Source: Erinaceus europaeus
Taxonomy: Eukaryota; Chordata; Mammalia; Eulipotyphla; Erinaceidae
Assembly: GCF_950295315.1 (NCBI RefSeq)
Contig: NW_026647360.1
Span: forward strand, 23,263-87,262
Length of the DNA: 64,000 bases
Direction: 5' to 3'
Made by a program: the position numbers and the translations under genes. A model generated the notes under the pieces. That model saw only the letters and a list, made by a program, of their open reading frames with translations, made no database searches and had not been told where the DNA came from. Shown piece after piece: positions 43,690 through 53,295 of this stretch (its first letter is position 1; each line of letters begins with the position of its first letter).

Positions 43690-43990
43690 AGCTATCAAAA
43701 GATGGCATGCATGATTCAACAGATTTAGACAGGGCTTCACTAGGAATGGCTACTTAGCAACAAAAATGGATGGACTGTTGACAAACACCCCATCTGGGTG
43801 AATCTCAAAGGAATGATGCCATAGAAAATAAAGCTTGGTTGCTGTATCCTTTCTTTTAGATATTCTAGAAAAAGAGAAACCATAGGGACAGAAAATGGGA
43901 GTGGTTACCAGGAGCTGGCAATGGCGGATACAAAGAGAATGAAGGAGGTTTGAGGTCATGAATGTGTTCTATAGATTAAAGAAAAAAATA
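43690..43990 (+). mobile_element. Ancient L1 (L1M-type) 3' end, plus
   Basis: 'gggtgaatctcaaaggaatg', 'gatattctagaaaaagagaa', 'accatagggacagaaaatgg', 'gtggttaccaggagctggca' and 'catgaatgtgttctatagat' follow the old mammalian L1 3' end closely in order. Confidence 0.8.
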
Positions 43991-44741
43991 ATATTGGGTC
44001 TTGGGGGAATAGTGTGAGAAGGGACAAAGGACATTGGTGGAAAATTCATTTTGAACATAAGATAATATCATTCTCTTGCCTGGGAAACAGGGTCACCTGG
44101 CCAGACTTTGATTTGGGAAAATGGCAGCAGTTTCATTTCTTATGTGATTTAGAATATTAATGAGGAGTTGGCAATCTGAAGAGGATTGAAAATGCTCTAA
44201 GAGCTGAGTTCTGGTTCTTAAGTGCCTGAAAACAAGCTTTAAATTAATTGAATACTGTTCCCCCTAAGAAGAAAGAGTTGCCATGTTTTACAGAAGGTAC
44301 TGGTTTCTTCTTTTTTCTTTTAATTCCTTGTGGCCTTAAATGACTGGGGGTTTCAATAGTTTGTAAATGACACATTTTTGCCTCAGTAAAATATCCTTCT
44401 TATTGAATTATATCCTTGACCATTTAGCATGGATATAATCACATGTGCCTGTAACTGGTTATGAAAAACTATGGGGGCCATCTGTCTAGCAGGAATGGGG
44501 CAGTGTGTGTGTCAGGGGGTGAGGGGGTAAGGATCAGCTGTTTTTTTTGGGGGGAAGGAGACTTCCCAGCACTTCCAGCCATCACACAAGCAGATGTCTA
44601 ATCTGTGATGGTGTTGACCACAAGATCCTGGACTGTAACACCCGAAATGTTACAGTCAACTGGTTTGGAGAGAATCTCATGGCTATTTTGATCATTATTG
44701 ATGTGTTTTTTCCTTCCATGTGCATGCCTCCTAATTATTCT
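43991..44741. other. Non-repetitive stretch
   Basis: Contains a short plus ORF (44,547-44,747) with a CX2CX4HX4C spacing, reported as a weak observation. Confidence 0.45.
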
Positions 44742-44945
44742 CATTAATAATATTTATTTATTTATCTGGACAGAGAGAAATTGAGATGGGAAGAGGAGAT
44801 AGGGAATGAGGAAGAAAGATACTTGAAGCCCTGCTTCACCAGTCGTGAAACTTCTCCCCTACAAGTGGGGACTGGGATCTTGAACTCAGGTCCTTTTGAC
44901 TTGCAGTGTGTGTGCTCAACCAGTTATGCTTCCAACCAGCCCCCC
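44742..44945 (-). mobile_element. SINE-A, minus
   Basis: 'tttatttatctggacagaga', 'gaagccctgcttcaccagtc' and 'gggatcttgaactcaggtcc'. The head is degraded. Confidence 0.85.
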
Positions 44946-45324
44946 TCCTACTTATAAACAACTGGGATTTTGTAAAGATGCATTCCACTCTAGTGTTAGT
45001 TCTGAGTTTCAAGACATGAATATTCCAGTGTCATTATATAAATACATTCATATCTCCTGACAAATGAGTTTCAAGACTGCATATAAAGTTTTAAACTGAT
45101 ATCATACTAAGAAGAGAAGAAAACAGCACCCAGTGCACACACTGTCACCCACCAGAGACCTCTGAGAAGGAGATGATGCGGTTAGCAGCAGGAGAGATGC
45201 CAGGCACTTTATAATGGAAGCACTGAACCACCAACTGTGGGAAAAGATTTGTGTCCTGATCCAAGTCCAGCACAAAAAACATGGACTCAGAATGTCTAAG
45301 GAGGGGCTCAAGAATCTTTATTGC
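44946..45324. other. Non-repetitive stretch
   Basis: Two overlapping minus ORFs of about 70 codons have no domain. Confidence 0.4.
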
Positions 45325-45605
45325 AGGACCCCGGAGATAGCTCACCTTGCACAGAGAACACACACTTCACTACGTGCAAGGAACTGGGTTTGAGCCTCTG
45401 GCCACCAGATGAGAGCAGAGTGCCACTAAATGCGGAGCTTCACAAGTGGTGGGATGGTGCTGTGGTCTCTCTCCTTCTCTCCCTGTCTCTCCCTTTCTGT
45501 CTTTCTCCTGCTCTCTGCGGGGAAAAAAAAAAAGAGAGTCCGGTGGGAGTAGTGGAATTGAGTATAGTCATGCAGCCCTGGCTGCAAAAATACAAAAAAG
45601 AAAAA
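45325..45605 (+). mobile_element. SINE-D, plus
   Basis: 'ccccggagatagctcacctt', B box 'actgggtttgagcctctggc', then CT-rich half and A-rich tail. The best SINE-D copy in the window. Confidence 0.75.
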
Positions 45606-45674
45606 GAAAATTGAATTATTTTGGCATCAGAGTCTCACATGTTTGATTTCAATACCCCAACCCAACTTCTTGAC

Positions 45675-45835
45675 ATATCTATTTATCTATATAGAGAGAC
45701 AGAGATGAGAGACAGAGAAACAGAGCCAGCAAGGGAGGTGCAACACAGCATGTGGTGTATTAGGGTGCGGACCTGCTTCGGGCCCTATCTGGTGAGCTAG
45801 TCCCTGACCTTTCTTACTAGTTAGTTAATTAATAA
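45675..45835 (-). mobile_element. SINE-D-like, minus, old
   Basis: 'gacagagatgagagacagag' and 'ctatctggtgagctagtccc' fit an inverted SINE-D. Confidence 0.45.
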
Positions 45836-46006
45836 GGATTAAGGTTTTTTTTTTTTTTTAACCTATGGATACATTCCACTTTATATTTTAGATAAGGTTT
45901 TGGAAAGATCCTTGGATGCAGTATCTAGTTAATAAATAATTTCTGAGCAAATGAAGGAAATAGATTCACTAAATTGTGGCTTGTGATTTTGGAGTAAATG
46001 GATTCT

Positions 46007-47328
46007 TTTTTTTTAAATTTTTTATTTATAAAAAGAAAACATTGACAAAACCATAGGATAAGAGGGGTACAACTCCACACAATTCCCACCATCAGAACTC
46101 CGTATCCCATCCCCTCCCCTGATAGCTTTCCCATTCTCTATCTCTCTGGGAGTATGGACCCAGGGTCATTATGGGATGCAGAAGGTGGAAGGTCTGGCTT
46201 CTGTAATTGCTTCCCTGCTGAACATGGGCGTTGGCAGGTGGATCCATACCCCCAGCCTGCCTCTCTCTTTCCCTAGTGGGGAAGGGCTCTGGGGAAGTGG
46301 GGCTCCAGGACACATTGGTGGGGTTGTCTGTCCAGGGAAGTCTGGTTGGCATCATGCTGGCATCTGGAACCTAGTGGCTGAAAAGAGAGTTAGCATACAA
46401 AGCCAAACAAATTGTTGACTAATCATGAACCTAAAGGCTAGAATAGTGCAGATGAAGAGTTGGGGGATCTCTGTTTTGTAGATCGCTAGTAGGTCTATTT
46501 TAATTATATTCCAAAGTGCCCATGACTTTACTAGTTTTTTTTTTCCAGAGCCTGAAATCTGATATGTAGGTGGATCCTAATTATGGTCTGGGGAGATGAT
46601 GTCATGCTGGAAAAAAGACAACAAAGCTGTATCAGGGAAGAGAGTAGCACCCAAATATGGGAAAGGTGTATAGATATTGTTGACTGTAAACCCCATCGAT
46701 TTGATCTGATCTGGGGCCCATATTCAGCTTAAGAGCCTATGTGACCTCTGCATCCCTGTAGATCTGAACTTATATTCTGTGGTCATGAGGAGGAACATTC
46801 CAAGCTGCCCCAATATAAGGACCCATCTTCCTCAGGTGGAGCATAGAGTATGTTATCCATCGGAGGATGGAACATTCTCTACCATTGTTGATCCAAGTTG
46901 AGGGCAAAGTCTATGGGGACCCACAAAGGGGTCTACTGTGTTGTACCTGGTAGAGATGACCAGTAACAATGGAGAGAGGGATTTGAGGTCTAGGTCCATC
47001 ATGTCTGTTTGGGAATCTCAGGACTCCCCAATTAGGGCCCCAGCTGATGGGGTGACCTGATAGTGACTAAAGAGTCATCATTAAAGTATTCCAGTCTCTT
47101 GCCCTTATTCAGCTTTCACAGTCCTTGCTTTGCTAAGGTTAGCTTTGGAGTGAGTGAGGGAAGTGTAATAGGTGAGAAGGGTATCTAAGTCTAAGTAGAC
47201 ACTATTTCATTATGAACTTGATACTGACTCACTACAGACTATTGTGTACTTTTGCTTTCATGTATATATTTTGCCCTAATTTATGGATACATGTGAATAT
47301 GTGCCTTATCTCATGGGACCTGGAATGG
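46007..47328 (-). mobile_element. L1 3'UTR, 1.3 kb, minus
   Basis: Begins with inverted tail 'ttttttatttataaaaagaa' and continues through 'ggctccaggacacattggtg', 'aaattgttgactaatcatga' and 'gatggggtgacctgatagtg'. Flanking 'aatggattctt' occurs at 45,996-46,006 and near 47,325-47,335. 5'-truncated with no ORF2 reached. Confidence 0.92.
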
Positions 47329-47454
47329 ATTCTTACGGAAAGTCCTGGGTAGTGGGCACTTGTGGAAAATAGAGCTGAGCCCTTGCAAAGAAAACAGTTA
47401 ATGTAGTTTTTAATCTTTCATTTTGAAGTTATTTTGAATTATAAAAAGTTGTAG

Positions 47455-47565
47455 GCTCTAGAGAGGACATTAATGGTCATGCAAAAAAAAAAACCAAAAA
47501 ACATTCCTAGGGTCAAATCTGCAGCACCACTAACAGCCAGAGCTGAGCAGAGTTCTGATAAAAAC
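47455..47565 (+). mobile_element. SINE-E, plus
   Basis: 'ttaatggtcatgcaaaaaaa' and 'cagccagagctgagcagagt' are SINE-E landmarks, with an A-rich expansion inside. Confidence 0.6.
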
Positions 47566-47584
47566 CAAATCAAACCAAACCCAA

Positions 47585-47790
47585 CTGTTGAGGGACAGGA
47601 GGTCCTGGAGGTACCGCCCAGAAAGTGGGAGTGGTGACAGGTGTAGCCTGGAAAGGTGGAGGCGGGGCTTGGGTGTTAAAAGCTAGTCCTGTGGGCTTAG
47701 CTTGCTCCCTCTGCTCTCTGTCTGGCCCATCATGTAAGTGGTAACCAGGATTTTTTTCTCTCTGCCTCTCTTTCTCTGTCTCTCTCTTTG
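47585..47790. mobile_element. Possible LTR fragment or GC-rich promoter-like patch
   Basis: Starts 'tgttgagggacaggaggtcc', contains 'ggaggcggggcttgggtgtt' (GC box) next to 'taaaagc' (TATA-like), then 'ctctgctctctgtctggc'. The layout resembles an LTR U3/R, but no second LTR or internal sequence is seen. Confidence 0.3.
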
Positions 47791-47954
47791 TTTCTCTCAT
47801 GTTCTAACATGTGAAAGTTCTCAGTATTCCCAACTAAGGTTTAAAGTACCTAAAATCATGCTCTCTCCTCAATTCTTTCTTGAGATAATGCACGAGAAAC
47901 TTTTAGAATGGGGGTGAAGCAAGCATCAGCCTCCCCTCCACCTCTTTCCCCCCC

Positions 47955-48016
47955 AAACCAAACCAAACCAAACCAAACCAAACCAAACCAAACCAAACCA
48001 CACCAAACCAAACCAA
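47955..48016. repeat. (CCAAA)n pentanucleotide repeat
   Basis: About 12 CCAAA units with one CCACA variant. Confidence 0.97.
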
Positions 48017-48018
48017 CA

Positions 48019-48443
48019 GCAGCAGCAACAAAAAACAAAGAGTTGCAAGGGTCATTTAGGGTACTTACTCCTTGATATTTTTCATTCAGGTCTGCTGTTT
48101 CTCAAAGGTCTGTGACTACATTTCAGAATGACTTTTGCCCCTTAATCCTCCCATGTATATTCACTAAAAGCCAAAAAACATTCCTAAACCATCCCAGCAC
48201 AGTGTCAACATGAGGGGCAAACACTGACATAATGTAAGTCATTTATTTATCCAACAGAACTCATTGAGATCTCACTGATCATGCCAGCCCTTGATGTCAT
48301 TTGGGTCTCACTCAAGGTCACCTGTCATACTGAGCTGTATTTTATATAGTGGCCTTCAACTCGGTGTGAACTTGACATTCAAAACTGAGGCATTTTTTGA
48401 AAAGTACAGGTCAATTACTTGAATTTTCCTTTATCTGTTTCTT
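48019..48443. other. Non-repetitive stretch
   Basis: Nothing recognised. Confidence 0.45.
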
Positions 48444-48598
48444 CAGTATTTATTTATTTATTTATGAGAGAGGGGGAGGAGGTGGAGAAAGAGAATGAGA
48501 GAGAGCCAGAGCATCACTATGGCATATGCAATGCTTGAATTTGTGATCTTATGCTTGGGCGCCCAATGCTTCATCCACTGCACCACCTCCCAGGCCAC
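48444..48598 (-). mobile_element. SINE-C, minus
   Basis: 'tttatttatgagagaggggg' to 'ctgcaccacctcccaggcca', moderately diverged. Confidence 0.88.
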
Positions 48599-48633
48599 AG
48601 AGTTTCCACTGATTTCAACAAATTTCAGATACA

Positions 48634-48957
48634 GGAGGTGGGTTGCGCAGCGGGTTAAGTGCAAGGACCGGTGTAAGGATCCCGGTTTGAGCCCTCCGCT
48701 CCCCACCAGCAGGGGAGTCGCTTCACAGGCCATGAAACAGGTCTGCAGGTGTCTGTCTTTCTCTCCCCCTCTGTCTTCCCCTCCTCTCTCCATTTCTCTC
48801 TGTCCTATCCAACAACGAACAACATCAACAACAACAAAAATCACAGCAAGGCTACAACAACAAGGGCAACAAAAGGGGGGAAAATGGCCTCCAGGAGCAG
48901 TGGATTCATGGTGCAGGCACTGAGCCCCAGCAATAACCCTGGAGGCAAAAACAAAAC
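48634..48957 (+). mobile_element. SINE-B long tail, plus
   Basis: Head 'gtgggttgcgcagcgggtta', then 'ctccaggagcagtggattca' and 'ccctggaggcaaaaacaaaa'. TSD tttcagataca at 48,623-48,633 and 48,960-48,970. Confidence 0.97.
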
Positions 48958-49276
48958 ACTTTCAGATACAGATTTCATCAGAAGAAATACTCCAGAATTC
49001 TTCTCAGTGTTATACCCGGAGGTTGATTTTTCCCACTTCTGGTTTTTTATTTATGTTAAATGTTACCACCAGTTTATCAAAGTAGTATAATACCATAGCT
49101 GTAATTTTAATACATGTGCTGTGCTTATTAAGAATTAATGATATTTTGGTGAATCGTAATAGATATTTTAAGAGATGTATTTTGCAATATCTAAATATCC
49201 TGTTCTCCACCAAAATTTTTACTCATTACTTTGAGCATCCACTGTTAACCCTATCTTGAACCATTCACTTTTATTA

Positions 49277-49490
49277 TTTTTTAAAAATATTTTTATTTAT
49301 TTGTGATTGGATATAGAAATTGAGCGAGAAGAGAGAGGTAGAGAGAGAGAAACAGAGACAGAGAAACACCTGCAGCCCTGCTTCACCACTCATGAAGCTT
49401 TCCCCCTGCAGGTGGGGGCCAGGGGCTTGAACCTGGGTCCTTACGCATTGTAATGTGAGTGCTTAACCAGGTGCGCCACCGCCTGGCTCC
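49277..49490 (-). mobile_element. SINE-A, minus
   Basis: 'tttatttgtgattggatata' to 'gcgccaccgcctggctcc'. The 300 bases to its left show nothing recognisable. Confidence 0.95.
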
Positions 49491-49971
49491 AGACCATTGA
49501 TTATTATTATGCCCATTACAACACGGAGATATTTTGTCTCCTCGCTTGCTTATTAGTTGCGTTCTACTGGAAGCAGTGCTTTCCCTGCTCCATGTTCTCT
49601 GTTTTCAGTGGGCACAGACACACTTTTTCCTATTTTGCTCAAAGCATTGCTGGAGTCCTTTATTTTGATGCTGAATTTGCCTAATTTGCCTAAAGCTGGC
49701 CAGTGGGGACTCCTTTAAGTTGGCTTCTGTGTTCTTTGGACATATGACCATTGTTCCTTCATCCCCTCTAATCTTCTGGCGCAACAAATCATTTCAGATT
49801 TATCCATTAGGTCACAGATCCTTTGAGTGGACTTATAAACCAAGGTCTGAGTCCTAGGGGTATCCGTGCTATTGCCTTCAGGATTTCTAAAGACCTTAAG
49901 TTAGGAACTACAGCAAAGTGTACACGTAGACTTTTTTTTTTTTTACATAGATTCCTTTTCTTTCTTTCTTT
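49491..49971. other. Non-repetitive or old L1-like stretch
   Basis: 'caaagcattgctggagtcct' and 'ggttctttggacata'-type text (about 49,640-49,750) might be an old L1, but I cannot place it. Confidence 0.35.
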
Positions 49972-50560
49972 TTTAAAATTTTTTGACTAATAGTAGGCTA
50001 CAAGATTGTAAGATTACAGGGTATGATTCCATACTACACTCATCACCAAAGTTCTGTATCTCCCCCTCCCCCTCCCAGAGGTAACCACCAGCATTCTCAT
50101 AAATCCTGGAAACAGTTTGCTTTTGTTTTGTTTGTAAGCTCAGGTGTATCAGATCTCTAGATTCCATATAAGTGGAATGATCCTGGAGCTGACTTTCATC
50201 TCTTTATTTATTTCACTAAGCATAATCATCTCCAGTCCCATCTGTTTTGTTCCCAAGGACACAGTATCGTCTTTTTTATGGCAGAGTAGTACTCCATAAT
50301 AGATAGATACATCCCATAACTTCTGTAGCCAGTCTTCTGTTGATGGGCATTCAGGCCGCTTCCACTTTTTGGTTATTGTGAATAATGCAGTTATGAACAT
50401 GGGGTGCATATGTCCCTTTCAAATTAGTGTTTGAGTGTCCTTTGGATAAATAGCTAAGAGTGGGATTGCCGGGTCATAAAGTAGTTCCATTTTGATTTGT
50501 TTACAGACTCTTCATACAGTCTCCATGTAGAATGGCAGGAAAACTGGTGTTTGTTGGACA
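49972..50560 (-). mobile_element. L1 ORF2 end plus 3'UTR, minus
   Basis: From the inverted tail through 'catcaccaaagttctgtatc', 'gcagagtagtactccataat', 'cttctgttgatgggcattca' and 'gtgggattgccgggtcataa', the standard inverse L1 3' text. Confidence 0.92.
50149..50409 (-). pseudogene. L1 ORF2 C-terminus remnant
   Basis: An open minus frame of 86 codons shows 'MFITALFTITKKWKRPECPS' followed by 'TEDWLQKLW', the known C-terminal landmark of L1 ORF2p (MFIAALFTIAKTWKQPKCPS). It lies just past the Cys-rich region. No reverse transcriptase or endonuclease part is present, so this is a dead 5'-truncated copy. Confidence 0.93.
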
Positions 50561-50741
50561 GGAGGCTTTCAACCTCAACCTCTGAATTCATCTTCCATCT
50601 TTAAGGTTTCCAAGGAATTTTATTTCAAACCTTCCCCTCCCTACCCCAATGACATACTGAAATACTGAAGAGAAATCTTCAGCCTAAATAAGTCATGTCT
50701 AACCCAGTGAGCAAAGTGTAATTTCATCAGAGGCCCCAGTT

Positions 50742-51030
50742 CATTTTTTAAAAAAAATATTTATTTATTCCCTTTTGTTGCCCTTGTCTTACTGTAGTTA
50801 TTGTTGTTGTTATTGATGTTGTTGTTGTTGGATAGGACAGAGAACTGGAGAGAGGAGGAGAAGACAGAGAGAGGGGAGAGAAAGACAGACACCTGCAGAC
50901 CTGCTTCACCGCCTGTGAAGTGACTCCCCTGTAGGTGGGGAGCCGGGGGCTCGAACCGGGATACTTACGCCGCTTCTTGTGCTTTGAGCCACCTGCGCTT
51001 AACCCGCCGCGCTACCGCCGCACTCTCCGC
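50742..51030 (-). mobile_element. SINE-B short tail, minus
   Basis: 'tttatttattcccttttgtt' to 'gcgctaccgccgcactctc'. TSD ccagttcattt on both sides. Confidence 0.96.
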
Positions 51031-51120
51031 TCCAGTTCATTTACACACGGTTCACGAATATATCTGGAATTTCTTCTTGATAGTACTGATACTGCGCACA
51101 AACTCCACGCTTACTCTTTT

Positions 51121-51357
51121 AAAAAAATTTAATATTTATTCCCTTTTGTTGCCCTTATTTTTTATTGTTGTAGTTATTATTGTTGTTATTGATGTCGTCG
51201 TTGTTGGATAGGACAGAGAGAAATGGAGAGAGGAGGGGAAGACAGAGAGGGGGAGAGAAAGACAGACACCTGCAGACCTGCTTCACCGCCTGTGAAGCGA
51301 CTCCCCTGCAGGTGGGGAGCCGGGGGCTCGAACCAGAATTCTTGCTGGTCCTTACGG
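51121..51357 (-). mobile_element. SINE-B short tail, minus, 5'-truncated
   Basis: 'tttattcccttttgttgccc' to 'cttgctggtccttacgg'. TSD cttactctttt at 51,110-51,120 and 51,358-51,368. Confidence 0.96.
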
Positions 51358-51368
51358 CTTACTCTTTT

Positions 51369-51527
51369 TTTGTATTTAAAAAAATATTATTGGACGGAGA
51401 TAGAGAGAAATTGAGAAACTGAGGGACAGAGAGCCCTGCAGCCCTGCAGTGGGGACCAGGGGCTTGAACCTGCGTCCTTGCACAGTGTAATTTGAGCGCT
51501 TCACCAGGTGCACCACCGCCTGGCGTC
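51369..51527 (-). mobile_element. SINE-A, minus, internally deleted
   Basis: 'attggacggagatagagaga' to 'gcaccaccgcctggcgtcc'. The 'cttcaccactcgtgaagc' segment is missing. It sits at the right edge of the previous SINE's TSD. Confidence 0.92.
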
Positions 51528-52010
51528 CAAGCCCCATGCTCACTGCTCAACACGACAGTCTTGAGCTTTGGTCCACCCTGCAGCTCCCTGAACCCTGAGC
51601 TCCACAGCAGTTTCCAGAACTCTCCTGGGAAGAGGAGGCAGCTCACCCTTCCCGGTCTCCATCCTCTTGCCGCCCGAATATGTCGCAGGTCCTGACAACT
51701 CGCCTGGAGCGCCGCGGAGAAGAACATCATCACACGGCCCCAAACACATTCTCGGGCGTAGACGTGGAGTCAGAGAAACAAACAAGCACACACAACGTAT
51801 TTCGGAATGACGCGGTCAGGGAGGCTGCTCCTGCCGCGGGGGTGGCGCTCCGGGACTCAGAGGGCCCGGCGACACAGCGCGGGGACGCGGGCCTGCATCC
51901 CGCCGGGGACCCCTCGCCCAACTCGGACGCCACCGAAGTTTGCAGCTGCGGCCGGGCTCTGCGCCACCCTGCCAGGTCCCAGCGGCGGCCGTGGGTCTCC
52001 TCCGTCCTCG

Positions 52011-52221
52011 CCCGCCACCCGGCCACCGATCACCGGCCACCCGGCCACCGATCACCGGCCACCCGGCCACCGACCACCGATCACCGGCCACCGACCACCC
52101 GGCCACCGATCACCGGCCACCCGGCCACCGACCACCGATCACCGGCCACCCGGCCACCGATCACCGGCCACCGACCACCGGCCACCCGGCCACCGACCAC
52201 CGATCACCGGCCACCCGGCCG
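52011..52221. repeat. CpG-island minisatellite (CCACCGATCACCGG / CCACCCGG)
   Basis: Two interchangeable building blocks, a 14-mer ccaccgatcaccgg and an 8-mer ccacccgg, with a 7-mer ccaccga variant. They alternate in a higher-order pattern for about 210 bp. Confidence 0.95.
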
Positions 52222-52250
52222 AGCAGAGCGAGCCGCGGGGGCGCAGCGAG

Positions 52251-52259
52251 CAGGTGAGC
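52251..52259 (+). other. Candidate splice donor CAG|GTGAGC
   Basis: Exon-side CAG at 52,251-52,253 and GTGAGC from 52,254, close to the MAG|GTRAGT consensus. It lies just 3' of the minisatellite. A weaker AAG|GTAATT occurs at 53,060-53,068. No acceptor or transcript can be paired by eye. Confidence 0.35.
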
Positions 52260-52385
52260 CAGGCGGCGGCGCCCTCGGGCGCAAACCGGCCGCGCGAACC
52301 GACCGCTCTGCGCGCCAAGTGGGGGCCCAGGTGCCAGCGCCCAGGTAGCCGCCGGGCGGCGAGTGCGCTCCCAGCCGGGCCGCGG

Positions 52386-52511
52386 GCGGGACGGAGGGAC
52401 GGAGGGACTGGGGGACGGGGGGACGGGGGGGCGGGGGGACGGGGGGACGGGGGGACGGGGGGACGGGGGGACGGGGGGACGGGGGGACGGGGGGACGGAG
52501 GGACGGAGGGC
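52386..52511. repeat. (GGGACGGG)n octamer minisatellite
   Basis: About 15 copies of an 8-mer with GGGACGGA at the edges and one GGGGCGGG variant. The plus strand is G-rich, with runs of 3-6 G separated by 'AC' (quadruplex-capable). Confidence 0.96.
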
Positions 52512-52619
52512 GGGCGGGCCGCGGGGCTGGCGGCGCCGCCACTTGGAGCAGCTCCCTGCGCGCGGCGCGGCTGGGCGGCAGAAGCTCCGCGCGGGCGCCG
52601 GGTCCCCGCAGCTGCGGGA

Positions 52620-52692
52620 GCGGGTGGAGGCGGAGGCGGGGGCGGAGGCGGGGGCGGGGGCAGAGGCGGGGGCGGGGGCGGGCGCGGGCGGT
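52620..52692. promoter_or_regulatory. GC-box array (GGGGCGGAGGC)n
   Basis: Repeated GGGGCGG/GGAGGCGG units, each containing the Sp1-type core GGCGG, for about 70 bp. Sp1/KLF binding is inferred from the motif only. Confidence 0.6.
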
Positions 52693-53080
52693 CCCAGCTC
52701 TCCCGCCTTGGGACCCCGCGGGCTTGGGACCCGGAGAGGCGCGGGGAGAGCCGGGGAGAGCCGGGAGCGCACCGCAGCCACCTGAGCGCCCCGCCGCCGC
52801 GCCCCGTCGGCCGCCCCGGGCTCTGCTCGCCGCGCCCCGAGCCCCCGGCCGCTCGCCGCCGCGGAAACTCGGAAAAGACCCGGCGAGGCGTGGGGAGAGC
52901 AGCGCGGACGCCGACCTCCCGCCTTTCCTGCCCCCAGAGAGGCTCCTGTCCTCCCCTCGGTTGCTCGAGTGCTTCTAGCTTGACCGTGAACCCGGAGCAA
53001 GCTTGGCTCTAGGAGACATTCAGAAGCCGAGGGGGAGTCGAGGCAATTCTTTGGTTGCTAAGGTAATTGTAGTTGTGACC

Positions 53081-53102
53081 AAAAAAAAAAAAAAAAAAAA
53101 AA
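53081..53102. repeat. Poly(A) run
   Basis: 22 A directly 3' of the CpG island. A second A run lies at 53,144-53,158. Confidence 0.97.
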
Positions 53103-53237
53103 GTGAGCAAGAAATAAATGGAGGAAAAGATGGGTTTTTTTATAAAAAAAAAAAAAAATGATACCCCCCAATCTCGTTCATGTGGGCGGCTTTCCTTCCA
53201 TGTCTTGGGTGTGAGTGTCCATTTTATTATGTGTGAC

Positions 53238-53238
<1 letters not shown>

Positions 53239-53290
<52 letters not shown>

Positions 53291-53295
53291 CGCGC
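53239..53295. repeat. (TG)n(CG)n compound dinucleotide repeat
   Basis: About 21 TG copies followed by six to seven CG copies, all strictly alternating purine-pyrimidine. Confidence 0.98.

Larger units (their letters stand above)
51655..53060. promoter_or_regulatory. CpG island, probable gene promoter and first exon
   Basis: The only long GC- and CpG-rich block in the window, about 1.4 kb, free of SINE and L1 insertions and sharply different from its AT-rich flanks. It contains two GC-rich minisatellites, a GC-box array and a CAG|GTGAGC donor match. Open frames reaching 401 codons exist, but they translate the tandem arrays into Pro/His/Thr or Gly/Arg repeats and are not credible proteins. 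Vertebrate CpG islands of this kind usually mark promoters. Direction is unknown; the plus strand is mildly favoured by the donor. I cannot identify the gene. Confidence 0.8.

Noticed and set aside
47955..48016. CCAAA repeat as interstitial telomere
   Set aside because: The vertebrate telomere unit is CCCTAA. This pentamer is a different microsatellite.
52011..52221. CRISPR-like array of short repeats
   Set aside because: Blocks are contiguous without unique spacers, and the DNA is mammalian. It is a minisatellite.
51807..53012. 401-codon plus ORF and overlapping long ORFs across the CpG island
   Set aside because: They translate the minisatellites and the G-rich octamer in several frames and on both strands. 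Length comes from the lack of T-rich stops in GC-rich DNA.
53081..53102. A22 run as tail of a retrocopy from the CpG island
   Set aside because: No AATAAA upstream, and the island is not intron-less cDNA of any recognised gene.
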